Positions 52,972 to 62,170 of a DNA stretch of 64,000 bases are shown here, piece after piece. The position numbers and the translations under genes are program-made. Each line of letters starts with the position of its first letter. Position 1 is the first letter of the stretch. The notes under the pieces are model-generated. The model searched no databases. It was not told the DNA's origin and saw nothing but the letters and a program-made list of their open reading frames with translations. Source of the DNA: JAFDVL01 sp031409955 (lineage in GTDB: Bacteria; Acidobacteriota; Blastocatellia; RBC074); the NCBI GenBank assembly GCA_031409955.1, contig JANNYF010000158.1, forward strand, positions 6,820 to 70,819, given 5' to 3'.

Positions 52972-53473
52972 CGGCAATCTTTTCGGCGTTAAAGACAGCA
53001 GTGGCAGCAGCAAGCGCACGCCCAGAGATGGCGACATACCACGCGTTCATGCGCTTGTCCCAGGAGCGGACTTCGCGAAAGGCGGCCCACGTAAGCTGAT
53101 GGATGGATTCCAGCCCCCAGCTTTCTGAAAGGCGCACGATCAACAAATATTCGAATAGCTGTTTATCGGCGTCTTGCGTGTCGGGATAGATAGTTCCGGT
53201 TTTCTTGGCGTTGCAAACTGTCTTGATGGAGTAGCGGTCGCCATCGCGGGAAAGTGCATCCACATTCTTAGTTCCTGTTGGAGCCAATTGCAGGGCTGGA
53301 CGCCCAGATGTGGTTTTGAAATGAGTGATGGCAAGTTGTTCTCCCACCTGCCCGACGGAGAAGGCGATCTGCCGCTTGCGCATTTCGACGTCCAAACCAG
53401 CACGCAACAGCAACAACCGGCTATCCGTCATTGAGCCGAGAAATTCATTTAGGTTGACATCATTCTTTTCCAC
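52964..53473 (-). CDS. DUF6998-like restriction endonuclease-fold protein
   Basis: A 169-residue protein. The core VGQVGEQLAITHF...NVDALSRDGDRYSIKT has the D...(I)K spacing of PD-(D/E)xK nucleases of the DUF6998 type. It ends in an alanine-rich helix. Between the receiver gene (14-base overlap) and vsr (8-base overlap), so clearly part of the same operon. Cleavage specificity unknown; a restriction role is inferred from context. Confidence 0.65.
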   Translation of the reverse strand: MEKNDVNLNEFLGSMTDSRLLLLRAGLDVEMRKRQIAFSVGQVGEQLAITHFKTTSGRPALQLAPTGTKNVDALSRDGDRYSIKTVCNAKKTGTIYPDTQDADKQLFEYLLIVRLSESWGLESIHQLTWAAFREVRSWDKRMNAWYVAISGRALAAATAVFNAEKIADA

Positions 53474-54645
53474 TCAATTCATCTTTCCCGGTATTGGTTT
53501 GCGTTGAATTCTGGGCCTGTGCCGCATGAAGCCGATTGAGTACGATTTGCTTATCAATATCTGGTGTGCCGAGCCTACCGAAATAGCGGGCAAACCTTGC
53601 AAGAACGGATTCTGCATAGGGACTGTCGAGGGAAGCAATCACCTCCAATTTGGCAATTTCACTTTCAGGCAAAGCTTTCAAGTGCTGGAAATCTAAAACC
53701 AAGTCTGGGAGAAAATAAGTCGCGGGAAGGAATTTGAATCGTTCAGATTGCGAGCGTTCACGGTTATCACCGATCAAAGCTTTCAGCGAAGAGCTGGCAT
53801 TGGGGTTTTGCTTCCAACTTTGAAATTCAGCCTCTTCTGCGAGAGGGAGACAGCCTGCCAACAACACATTCTTCAACCGGCCAGCCTGCTCAAAGTCGCA
53901 AGATGGCGTCAAAATTAGCCAATATCCAGATTCTCCTTCGATTATTCCTTTCAAGATGTCACCTGCCTGGCGGTTCTCATTGACTGGCGGTCGAACATAC
54001 ATTTCCATTGGGTGAATGTTCTTTGGGTCGGCAATGGGAATGCTTTTTCCCGCCAGCTTTCTTGTGAGCTTGCGCGCCTCGCTTTGTAAAGTAAGTGCCA
54101 AGCGTCGTGCTAGAAGATAAGCGAGATCAGCTTGATCGTGTGGCGAGTCGAATTCCTGCCAATGTGTGCCAACAAAGTCCCAGAGGTAATCACGTTGTAT
54201 TTCCTCTACACGGCGAAATAGCGTCGGCAGCTTTGTCGCGATTACAGCCTTAACTTCTTCTCTGACTCGAGAAATGCCTTGGGTCTTTTCAACGACACGG
54301 ACGAAACTGGTTTGTTCCGAGCGCACCTTATGCGCAAGGGCTGTGTAAAAAACCACAGGCGTAAAGCGGGTTCGTTTTAGCGCATCAAACACTTTTACGC
54401 CTGCCGGGTTTTCATCCTCCTCGCTTTCCTCCTGACTGCTATCTTTCAGGTCAAGGATCAGAATGTCATAGCGTTGAACCTCAAGGCGGCTGATCGCGTC
54501 TTGAAATGACTTGCAGTGGTCGGTCGCCTTCCGCCGTGTCGGGAGCGTCAACAAAGGCTGGTACCGCTTCCAGTATTTGGCGCGCCATATCTTCATCGTC
54601 TTCCACGACAAGAATCCTCCATTTCGTTCCATTTTCACCAGTCAT
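53460..54645 (-). pseudogene. Receiver-domain response regulator, frameshifted
   Basis: Read from ATG 54645 the product begins MTGENGTKWRILVVEDDEDM, a receiver domain with its acidic pair, then goes out of frame at bases 54527-54528 (GG in GAAGGCG on the coding strand). Removing one G joins it to ATDHCKSFQDAISRLEVQRYD, ILILDLKD with the phospho-accepting D and VVFYTALAHK, then a long C-terminal region to 53460 (394 residues in all). The 1186-base span is one base over a codon multiple. The C-terminus has no recognised output domain; SGYWLILTPSCDFEQAG is its clearest motif. The ATG overlaps the kinase stop (ATGA). Confidence 0.75.
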
Positions 54646-55877
54646 ATGCGTTTCCTCAAAGTAATCAGAAAGTTCGCGCCGGATAGTGGACCGCGTTCAA
54701 GCAACTCAAGCGAGCCTCCGTAATAGTCCGTCACGATTTCGCCAGTAATGGCCAGCCCCAGGCCTATCCCTTCAGGTTTGGTTGAAAAGTATGGTTCGAA
54801 GATCATTTCCCGGATGTCAGGAGAAACGCCAGGTCCACTATCCGAAAACATAATGTCTATGTGCTCCGTACCCTTCCGTTCCAGTTTTACCGCAATTTCA
54901 CGCTTGAACTCATTCACCTGTTCCAGCCAGTAAAGGCTGTTTTGGACAAGATTGATAATGACTTCCTGGATTTCAGTGGGATCAACCCGCACGAGTGTTT
55001 GCGTCTGTGGCAACGTGATTTTCACGTTGAGGCGTTCGGTATCCGTGACGAAAAATGCGAATGCATCCCGAATAATGTCCTCAAGATAGAGTTGCATCGG
55101 ACGCCCTCGTTTCCTGCCACCAAATGGCTCCATTCGCTTGAAAGTGTCAGAGAGAACCTCTCCCTGTTTGCGGATTTTTGTGAGTCGTCCTTTGAGGCGG
55201 GGAAGTAACTCACGTCCGATTGGCTCAACGCGCTCGGTGTCAGCCAAACCAAGCTCTGCCTCGTTGTTAATTGAAGCAATGGGCTGCCGCCCCTCGTGGA
55301 GTACATGGTCAATGAGTTGACCAAGCGTAGCTAGCCGTTGATAACGGGCGAGCACGATTTGGATTTCTTTCAAGCGACTGTTAAATTCCTCTTCGGTCTT
55401 TTCAATTAGTTCTTTCGCTTTTTTATCCTGCGGCATCTGCTGTGCGATGTAATCCGATAGCGGTTTCAAGTCGAACCCGGAAAAAATCCCGCCCACCGAT
55501 TTGCTGGTTTTCCCCTTTGACTTCTCTGGTCTTTTTGCTCCCCAACGCATTCTCTCCAGCCTGCTCATTACGAACAGGATTACCCCTCTCAGGTCGTCAA
55601 AAGCTTGATTTTCCTGTAGCCCTTGCCGATTGGATTGGTCACGAAGATTGGGATTGGCGTCCGCTGTAACACTGACGGTGCCGTAAATCTGATTATTCGA
55701 GAGATACATCGTTGGATTCTGAACACGGCGACGGTCAAGGCGGAAAGCATCATCGAACGGTTCGCCGTAAGGAAGAACCCGAAAACCATCCCGATATACG
55801 TTTATGCCAGCCACTGCATCGAGATCACGTCTGGCATCCTGAACTGACAAAGGAGTTTTCTGGACGATATTGCCCAA
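54642..55877 (-). CDS. Histidine kinase, GHKL ATPase; N-terminally truncated
   Basis: A 411-residue protein. Residues 1-115 (INVYRDGFRVLPYGEP, RRVQNPTMYLSNNQI) look like the middle of larger proteins that carry a MORC-like GHKL ATPase first (recalled, not checked). Then a coiled DHp region with H194 in HVLHEGRQP and a full HATPase: N313 in NLVQNSLYW, DSGPGV (346-), EPYFSTK and GIGLGLAI (370-377). The only start is a weak TTG (55877), and the homologous frame continues back to the HNH gene's stop codon, so the true 5' part is missing. Its stop overlaps the receiver gene. Confidence 0.8.
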   Translation of the reverse strand: MGNIVQKTPLSVQDARRDLDAVAGINVYRDGFRVLPYGEPFDDAFRLDRRRVQNPTMYLSNNQIYGTVSVTADANPNLRDQSNRQGLQENQAFDDLRGVILFVMSRLERMRWGAKRPEKSKGKTSKSVGGIFSGFDLKPLSDYIAQQMPQDKKAKELIEKTEEEFNSRLKEIQIVLARYQRLATLGQLIDHVLHEGRQPIASINNEAELGLADTERVEPIGRELLPRLKGRLTKIRKQGEVLSDTFKRMEPFGGRKRGRPMQLYLEDIIRDAFAFFVTDTERLNVKITLPQTQTLVRVDPTEIQEVIINLVQNSLYWLEQVNEFKREIAVKLERKGTEHIDIMFSDSGPGVSPDIREMIFEPYFSTKPEGIGLGLAITGEIVTDYYGGSLELLERGPLSGANFLITLRKRI

Positions 55878-55889
55878 GTCATCGCGGTC

Positions 55890-56651
55890 CTATCCTAAGA
55901 AAATTTGCTGATTGTGATATTTCAAGAATTCTTCAGACGGAGGGAATTTTGAAGGGAGAGAGATAAATTTTTGATCCAACGAAAGAAGCGCGCGCCTTGC
56001 AAATTCATTATCTGCGAGAACTTTTATAGCACCCGAAATGCGAATCCTAGCGTCCGGTTCTACAGTGATAAGACCTTTATCAAAAGCACGGTCATGGAGA
56101 GCAGAGAGACACAGGCCATTTCTCGGATTTAATCTATCTTGCTTACTTTTGCCCCAGGGAACAATATGGCTTGCAAGCAACAGTCGCTGGTCATTTAGCC
56201 CAGTCATACAACAACGCCCTTCGTAACTGCTGAGAACTGCTTTGCGGAAAAATGATTGCTTGATGCGAACTTCTACTTGCGCCTTTCTAGTTTCCCCAAA
56301 GTAGCTTTCTAAAGGTTGGTTCTCGGAGTCGCTATTTTGACTCTCATCTATTCCCATTGCCTGCAAAATCGATTGACTTTCAAGAGCAAGCGTTTCCCAA
56401 TCGGCATTAAATTCATCCCAAATCTCTTTGTCCAACGAGGACGCATTTCCTAAACCTTTTCTGCCTGTATTGATAATTGATGGGTCAAGACTGGCGAAGT
56501 TCACTAATTTCATTGCAAGAGCAGAAGGTGTACGGTTAATCAATTTAGCGACCCGAATAATTTCTGGGTTCCGATGATGCATTTTGCCATAAGGCATCTG
56601 GCAATAAAGGCTGAAGGCAACTTTGAGTTGATCTCTTGTCCACTTCTCCAT
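55890..56651 (-). CDS. HNH endonuclease
   Basis: A 253-residue HNH nuclease of the HNH_2 type. The catalytic region has CCMTGL, ASHIVPW (H162), NPRNGLCL (N178) and HDRAFDKG (H186). The N-terminal part (RNPEIIRVAKLINRTPSALAMKLVNF) looks like a DNA-binding helical domain that occurs with such nucleases in restriction systems. It is a plausible restriction enzyme for the C5 methylase. Five bases after the coiled-coil gene, 13 before the kinase gene. Confidence 0.88.
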   Translation of the reverse strand: MEKWTRDQLKVAFSLYCQMPYGKMHHRNPEIIRVAKLINRTPSALAMKLVNFASLDPSIINTGRKGLGNASSLDKEIWDEFNADWETLALESQSILQAMGIDESQNSDSENQPLESYFGETRKAQVEVRIKQSFFRKAVLSSYEGRCCMTGLNDQRLLLASHIVPWGKSKQDRLNPRNGLCLSALHDRAFDKGLITVEPDARIRISGAIKVLADNEFARRALLSLDQKFISLPSKFPPSEEFLKYHNQQIFLG

Positions 56652-56655
56652 ACAG

Positions 56656-57063
56656 TCAAGCTCCCTCGAATTCCGCTTTCAATTGTTCGTATTGTTGGCG
56701 GCGGCGAGCTTCCGATTGTTTCTCATCCTTAATTTCACGAATACGTTTGAGTCGTTCCTCAGCTTTGCACCTTCGTTCTTTGTGCTGTCTGAGTTTTTCT
56801 TTGTACTCTAGAAGAGCTATCGGGAATTCTTCCTCTGAACAAGTCAGCAGATGAATTGGCACTTGCACGTAATCGTTTCCTTCGTGATGGCCAGACAACA
56901 CGATATCGCAAACGACCATTGCTCCTTTTTCGGAAAATGATGACACGCAGAAACCAGAGGCACCATACGGAGCAATTTCTTCAGCAACAAGCAAAGCCCG
57001 CTGATTGTATAGGTTGTATTTTTCCAAAAAAATTCGGTCCATAGGAACCCTTTCTTCTGACAT
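56656..57063 (-). CDS. Coiled-coil hypothetical protein overlapping methylase gene
   Basis: A 135-residue protein: a compact N-terminal part (PMDRIFLEKYNLYNQRALLV, GASGFCVSSFSEKGAMVVC) and a strongly charged C-terminal coiled coil (LEYKEKLRQHKERRCKAEER and on). No family recognised. Its first 83 bases overlap the end of the methylase frame (56981-57063). Lies in the restriction operon. Confidence 0.65.
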   Translation of the reverse strand: MSEERVPMDRIFLEKYNLYNQRALLVAEEIAPYGASGFCVSSFSEKGAMVVCDIVLSGHHEGNDYVQVPIHLLTCSEEEFPIALLEYKEKLRQHKERRCKAEERLKRIREIKDEKQSEARRRQQYEQLKAEFEGA

Positions 57064-57943
57064 TTAGAATTTCACCATCATCTATTCCCATCGCCGACTG
57101 AAGCTCCGGCACTTGTAGGATCCGCATCAAGTGGCCTTGCGGTGATGGCTTCACCACAGCGAAGCGGTCGAGAGTTGTGATGGTTCGCAGCGGCCTGGAT
57201 AGTTTCTGCCAACCGCCGGCGTGATCGGAGCCGTAATAGACCAACAGGAATGGCTTCTCCGCGCCAACCTCCTTGATGCCGCGTTCCGCTCGTTCCAGCG
57301 TGGCCGCCGCCCGGCGTGCCGTTCGCATGGGAGACCAGTGGTAGGTGCCGTTGAGGCTTACGATGGAACGGGCAGTCTTCTTGCGGCCCGGTATTGTCGG
57401 AGTTGGATCAGGCAGCCGTTGCCGATCACAGAGCAGGAACAAACGGCGGCGGCTTTGCGGCACTCCGAAGTCTGATGAATCCAGAACCTGTTCGCACAGA
57501 TGATAGCCAATGGATTTCAACTCCGCCTTGAATTCCTGGTAGCGCGACCAGCGGCGCATACTCACGACATTCTCGATCACAATCCATCGAGGTTTTAGCT
57601 CACGGGCAAATCGGGTGACTTGAAATGCTGTGTTCTTACTTTCCTCACAACGAACCTTGTTTCCCTTGGCCGGGCTGTGATTTGTGCATTCGGGGGAAGC
57701 CAGGATCAGATCAATGTGTCCAAGGTCTTTCTTGACCTCGCTTATTTTCACATCTTCAAGGCGAGCCGGATAGAACCGTGCATTCGGAAAATTCGCATGA
57801 TGGTTCTTGCCAGCTAATTCCCACAAATCAAAGGCGGCGACAATTTCAGCCCCCGCTTGTTGTGCTCCCCAACTGCTTCCTCCTGCACCGCAGAAGAGGT
57901 CAATGGCGCGAATGACGCCTGGGTTCAAAAGGGTTGTGTTCAA
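56981..57943 (-). CDS. C5 cytosine DNA methyltransferase, lacks C-terminal motif X
   Basis: A 320-residue protein. Motif I DLFCGAGGSSWG (15-26), catalytic C86 in ASPECTNHSP (the PEC variant of motif IV), VIENV (motif VI, 122-126), QSRRRLFLL (motif VIII, 163-171), target region, and motif IX SRPLRTITTLDRFAV. The family-like part stops at MGID (near 288); the following residues are an out-of-frame reading of the next gene, and the GNAV motif X expected near the end is absent. Motif X helps bind SAM, so activity is uncertain. It should modify DNA protected against the HNH nuclease. Confidence 0.88.
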   Translation of the reverse strand: MNTTLLNPGVIRAIDLFCGAGGSSWGAQQAGAEIVAAFDLWELAGKNHHANFPNARFYPARLEDVKISEVKKDLGHIDLILASPECTNHSPAKGNKVRCEESKNTAFQVTRFARELKPRWIVIENVVSMRRWSRYQEFKAELKSIGYHLCEQVLDSSDFGVPQSRRRLFLLCDRQRLPDPTPTIPGRKKTARSIVSLNGTYHWSPMRTARRAAATLERAERGIKEVGAEKPFLLVYYGSDHAGGWQKLSRPLRTITTLDRFAVVKPSPQGHLMRILQVPELQSAMGIDDGEILNVRRKGSYGPNFFGKIQPIQSAGFACC

Positions 57944-58076
57944 CTACTAGCCTCCTTACTAAAATCATTTCCTCAAATACTTTCAGCAGAGAATTTATCG
58001 CAGGTTGATACTCTGCCTGAATTCAATGGGCTAAAGTTTATCCTAACTTAGGGCAGCTAATCACTCCAGATCGCTC

Positions 58077-58799
58077 TCATATTTGTCGAGTTAATGGAAA
58101 AACCTTAGAGGTCTGTTCATCCCAGGCATCTGGCTCCAATTCACGCCCACGAAAATACTCATCCAACGCCTTGAACCAGATTTCAAATGGCCTCCGGGTT
58201 TGGACATGCCGATCCAGCGTCCGCAAGATTTCGGGCGTGATGTCTTCGGCATCTTCCCAATGGCGTTCATACCATTCCTGCAATAGGCGGACGTCACTAC
58301 CGCGAATCTGTACGTTAAGTTCTACATTGTTGCTGAGTCCAGGGAAGGTAAAATTGGAAGAGCCAACTAGACCGAAAGAACCGACGACGGCAGCCCGGCC
58401 ATGCGTCAAGTAGCATTTGGCGTGAAATTTATCGCGGCGATAAACACGGCATTGAATCTTGCCGGAACGGATGGCTTCGACAATCGCGGGTACACCTTGC
58501 AAAAAATCGTTCTGCGTCTTTTCGCTTTCCAGGCTGTTATCGAGTCGTTCCGTGACTTTGCGTAAGCCTTCGGCAAAGGCGCGTTTAGTTTTGTAAGAGA
58601 CTTCGTCTCCCATCAGGATGCGAATCTTGCCTACCTTCTGCCATTGTTCTTGCAGGCTGAGCAATGCGCCGATTTCAAAGTAGCCGGTGGCAATGTCAAT
58701 GGCACTGGACAGGTCGCACCAGTCAGCAAGGTAAGAGCGCACCTTCCAGTCAGAGTCGCTGTTATCCACAATGAAGAGATCAGAAGCTGATATGGGCAT
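58077..58799 (-). CDS. Phospholipase D-like nuclease-domain protein
   Basis: A 240-residue protein with a PLD-like (HKD) fold: H126/K128 in KFHAKCYLTHG, then SSNFTFPGLSNNVELNV with S147/S148, N149 and E160. This domain is usually found at the N-terminus of large SF2 helicases in defence systems; here it stands alone and ends just after VFPLTRQI. A one-base shift would continue as LDKYESDLE before a stop, so its end may be frameshifted. It lies 133 bases upstream of the methylase. Confidence 0.8.
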   Translation of the reverse strand: MPISASDLFIVDNSDSDWKVRSYLADWCDLSSAIDIATGYFEIGALLSLQEQWQKVGKIRILMGDEVSYKTKRAFAEGLRKVTERLDNSLESEKTQNDFLQGVPAIVEAIRSGKIQCRVYRRDKFHAKCYLTHGRAAVVGSFGLVGSSNFTFPGLSNNVELNVQIRGSDVRLLQEWYERHWEDAEDITPEILRTLDRHVQTRRPFEIWFKALDEYFRGRELEPDAWDEQTSKVFPLTRQI

Positions 58800-58988
58800 A
58801 CGTTACGATACGGCAGAATTATATGTTCTCAATCGGTTGCGTATTGTGCCTGAATTGCGCCGGACTGACTAGGCAGAATCGTCTTGAATCAATGACCAAT
58901 AGTTGGTTCGGGTTGATTTGGGGCGCGGTTTATCGGAGTATTCCGTTTCCTTGACTAGATCATCAATGCATTCGTCATCAGAAACTTC

Positions 58989-59852
58989 ATGAAACATCTC
59001 TCCCTGCTTTGCGCCCTGGTACTGTTGCTCACTATTTTTCCCGGTTGTGATTCGACTTCGCCTGCGCCTGCCGTTTCCAGCAGTCCGCCCGCCGCTGCAA
59101 CTTCATCGTTCCCAAAAGAAGAAGCCGAAAAACTGATCCAGCGTTTAGCGACGCAGGACGGTTGCAAAGATTCCAACGCCGAGATGCGCTTGTCGTTCAC
59201 CGATGCTGACGGCAAGCCGCAGCAAATGGATTTCCGCCTGCAACGCAAATACGAAAGCGGCAAGGTCTCGACGTTGATGACCGTGATTTCGCCTGCCGAA
59301 GAAAGCGAAAAAGCGATGCTTGCGTTTGAGGAAGAGGCGAAACCGACTGATGCCGTTTCGTACCTAGCAGGCTTGAAGAAAGTCGCACATTTGAAATCCG
59401 ACAATCCGCTAAACTTTCGCGGCTCGAAAAGCTCAGTGCAAGAAATGTTGGGGATGGAGTTTGGGAAATACGAAATCGTTAGTGCAAGCGTTGTGACGAA
59501 GGCGGGAGATACTGAAGGGATGATGCAGGTTGAATTAAAAGAGAAAAGTGGAATGAGCCTCAATTTTCCTAAGATTGTCGTTGGGTTCACGGCGGACGGG
59601 TCAAAAATACAAAGCTTTGATCTGTACGATTCTCGTAATGAAAAGGTGAAAAGTATTCTGGCCCGCGAAGTCAAAGCGGTACAGAATCACCAAACTATCA
59701 CTGCGATGGACATCGAAGATCACCGCAATAATCTGAAACTCAAGCTCGAAACGCGCAACATCAAATACGACACGAATCTTTCCGCTTCATTATTCACCGA
59801 AGCGAATCTGATCAAGAACGTCACCGCCGCTAGTCAAAAACAAATTCAATAA
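58989..59852 (+). CDS. LolA-like outer membrane lipoprotein-sorting protein
   Basis: A 287-residue lipoprotein (signal ends IFPGC, lipidated C20; proline/serine/alanine linker after it). The mature part has repeated strands with ends such as SLNFPKIVVGF and LETRNIKYDTNLSASLFTEANL, the LolA/LppX-like fold. In many genomes this family is encoded next to MMPL/RND exporters, as here (45 bases before one). It probably carries a lipid or hydrophobic cargo in the periplasm. Confidence 0.78.
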   Translation: MKHLSLLCALVLLLTIFPGCDSTSPAPAVSSSPPAAATSSFPKEEAEKLIQRLATQDGCKDSNAEMRLSFTDADGKPQQMDFRLQRKYESGKVSTLMTVISPAEESEKAMLAFEEEAKPTDAVSYLAGLKKVAHLKSDNPLNFRGSKSSVQEMLGMEFGKYEIVSASVVTKAGDTEGMMQVELKEKSGMSLNFPKIVVGFTADGSKIQSFDLYDSRNEKVKSILAREVKAVQNHQTITAMDIEDHRNNLKLKLETRNIKYDTNLSASLFTEANLIKNVTAASQKQIQ

Positions 59853-59896
59853 GCGGTGGTCGGTGGTCGGTTGCCAGCAACACCTGATACCTGCTA

Positions 59897-62170
59897 ATGA
59901 AATCATCTCTTCTTCACCTCATTGTCAATCGCCCCATTTTCATCATTCTTGCCGTTGTCGTAGTGACCGCTATTTTAGGATTCGGCTTGCGGCACGGCTT
60001 GGCGCTGAACGTTTCGCCGCTGCTGTTTGTCGAAGAGCAGAGCCAAGAACGCGAGGATTACAACCGCGCCCGCGCCAGCTTTGGCGATGATTTGTTTATG
60101 ATTGTCGCGTGCGTGAGCGATGACGCGTTTGCGCCGAACAATCTGGCGAAGCTGCGCACGCTGCATCAGCAAATCGAGCGGATCAAGGGCATTGCGGAAG
60201 TCATCAGCCTTATCAATTCGCCTTACGCGCGGGGCGATAAACAGGGCGTGTCAGTTGAAAAGTTGATCCCTGAAAACGCCACACCGGAACGCTTGCAGGA
60301 AGCCAAAGCAGTCGCGCTCACCGACAAGTTATATGCCGGGCAAATCATTTCGCGCGACGGCAAAACAGCGGCGATCAATTTACTGCTCAACGCAGAACTG
60401 ACGACCGACCAGCGTTATCAAGTCACTTCACAGGTGTACACCATCGCCAGACAAGTGGGCTTCAGTCAGGTATTTTTCGCGGGCGATCCATATATGCAAT
60501 GGCGCGGCGTCGAAGCGATTCGAGGCGACCTCACCTTGTTTTTGCCGCTCACGTTATTGCTCGTAGCGTTTTTACTTTGGCTGTGTTTTCGCTCGCTGGT
60601 TGCAGTTGTCTTGCCGTTGCTGACGGTCGGCATTGGCTTGATTTGGGTGTTTGGCATTATGGGCTACGTCGGCTCGCAATTTAATTTGCTGAGTCTGATG
60701 TTGCCGACCGTATTGCTGGCGATAGGTTGTTCGTATGTGATTCACGTCTTCAATCAAATTGGGTTGGAACAAGCGGCATCGCAAGAATCCAAAACACAAA
60801 ATCTAAAATCCAAAATCCTCACGCAGGCGCTCCGCTTCATCTCGCTCCCCGTCATTGTTTCCGCACTAACGATCATCGCAGGCTTTCTGTCGCTTGCGTT
60901 CACGAAAATCCCAGGCATCAAATACACCGCGATTTATGCGGCGTTGGGTGCAGCCTTCACGATGCTGCTGGCGCTGACGTTTGTGCCAGCGGTGATGGCG
61001 CTGATGGGCGAACGCGCGACTCGCCTGAACGTTGGGTTAGGTGGCCAGATGGTTTCGTGGCTGGAAAAAACAGGACGCGCGGCGGTCAGCAAAGAAACGC
61101 TGCTTTACCTTGTGACCGCTGTAATGTGTGTGCTGAGCGTGGTCGGCATCTTTCGGTTGATCGTGAACGTGGATTACTACGGTTTCTTTAAGCCGAATAC
61201 GGAAATTGCGATTGGGACAGTCGAAATTGGCAAACGATTAGCGGGCGCAATCAGCGTGGACGTCATTATCGAAAGCCGCCATAGGTCGCTCGAAGACCCC
61301 GCCACATTGGCAAAAATCGCCGAACTGCAAGCGTTCGCCGAAACCACCAGTCAGGGGCAATCACTTTCTGTCGTGGATTTCATCAAACACGGCAATCGCG
61401 CCTTTCACGAAAACAAGCCGGAATTTTACGCGTTGCCCACCGATGCCAAAATCGTTCGTGAATTGATGTCTGACCGCGAACCGCTTCGGAAATTTATTGC
61501 CGATGATAATCTGAAGACGCGCATTTTAGTGCGCTCGCCCTTGTCTGGTTCTGCCGCGATGTCTACCGCGATTCGCGCCATCGAAGCGAAGGGCAGGGAA
61601 TTACTGCCCGACTTTCGTGTGTATGCCACTGGCACTGTAGCGTTGATGAATCGCACGTCCGATATGATCGCGCGTGAGCAAGTGCAAAGCGTCGGCCTCG
61701 CGTTGTTCACAATCTTTATTGTGTTGGCGTTGTTGTTCAAATCGTGGCGTGTCGGCCTCACGGCGCTCGTGCCGAATCTGCTGCCGGTGCTGTTTTTCTT
61801 TGGCTATATGGGGTGGACGGGGACGCCGCTGAATATGACGACCAGTTTGGTGGCCAGCGTGGTGTTGGGATTGGCGGTAGATAATGCCGTGCAATTCATC
61901 GTGCGTTTTCGCCGCGTGCAGCCGAACTTCAGTTCGGTGCGGGATGCGATTGTCGAAAGCATGCGTCTTTCAGGCCGTCCGATCATCTATGCCAACGTAA
62001 CCATTGCGGCAGCATTTGCAGTGTTTGCACTCTCAAATTTCTGGCCTGTCGCAACGTTTGGGGTTTTGTCTGCCGTGACGATTCTCGGCTGTTTGGTGGA
62101 GGACTTGGTGTTACTGCCTGCGCGGTTGACCTCGCCCGTTTTTCGCGCCACCTCCAAGTCGTTTGACTGA
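59897..62170 (+). CDS. RND superfamily (MMPL) exporter
   Basis: A 757-residue inner-membrane protein with about twelve membrane segments in two similar halves, each with a large periplasmic loop after the first segment. Typical: FRSLVAVVLPLLTVGIGLIW and AVDNAVQFIVRFRR. Short length and lack of efflux-pump motifs place it with HpnN/MMPL-type lipid or hopanoid transporters. A run of AAAATC words at about 60790-60820 codes an odd polar loop (SKTQNLKSKIL). Runs with the LolA-like gene. Confidence 0.85.
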   Translation: MKSSLLHLIVNRPIFIILAVVVVTAILGFGLRHGLALNVSPLLFVEEQSQEREDYNRARASFGDDLFMIVACVSDDAFAPNNLAKLRTLHQQIERIKGIAEVISLINSPYARGDKQGVSVEKLIPENATPERLQEAKAVALTDKLYAGQIISRDGKTAAINLLLNAELTTDQRYQVTSQVYTIARQVGFSQVFFAGDPYMQWRGVEAIRGDLTLFLPLTLLLVAFLLWLCFRSLVAVVLPLLTVGIGLIWVFGIMGYVGSQFNLLSLMLPTVLLAIGCSYVIHVFNQIGLEQAASQESKTQNLKSKILTQALRFISLPVIVSALTIIAGFLSLAFTKIPGIKYTAIYAALGAAFTMLLALTFVPAVMALMGERATRLNVGLGGQMVSWLEKTGRAAVSKETLLYLVTAVMCVLSVVGIFRLIVNVDYYGFFKPNTEIAIGTVEIGKRLAGAISVDVIIESRHRSLEDPATLAKIAELQAFAETTSQGQSLSVVDFIKHGNRAFHENKPEFYALPTDAKIVRELMSDREPLRKFIADDNLKTRILVRSPLSGSAAMSTAIRAIEAKGRELLPDFRVYATGTVALMNRTSDMIAREQVQSVGLALFTIFIVLALLFKSWRVGLTALVPNLLPVLFFFGYMGWTGTPLNMTTSLVASVVLGLAVDNAVQFIVRFRRVQPNFSSVRDAIVESMRLSGRPIIYANVTIAAAFAVFALSNFWPVATFGVLSAVTILGCLVEDLVLLPARLTSPVFRATSKSFD

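Noticed and set aside
54500..54560. Programmed frameshift in the receiver gene
   Set aside because: No slippery heptamer or stimulating hairpin was recognised; a simple indel is the plainer reading, left open in the findings.
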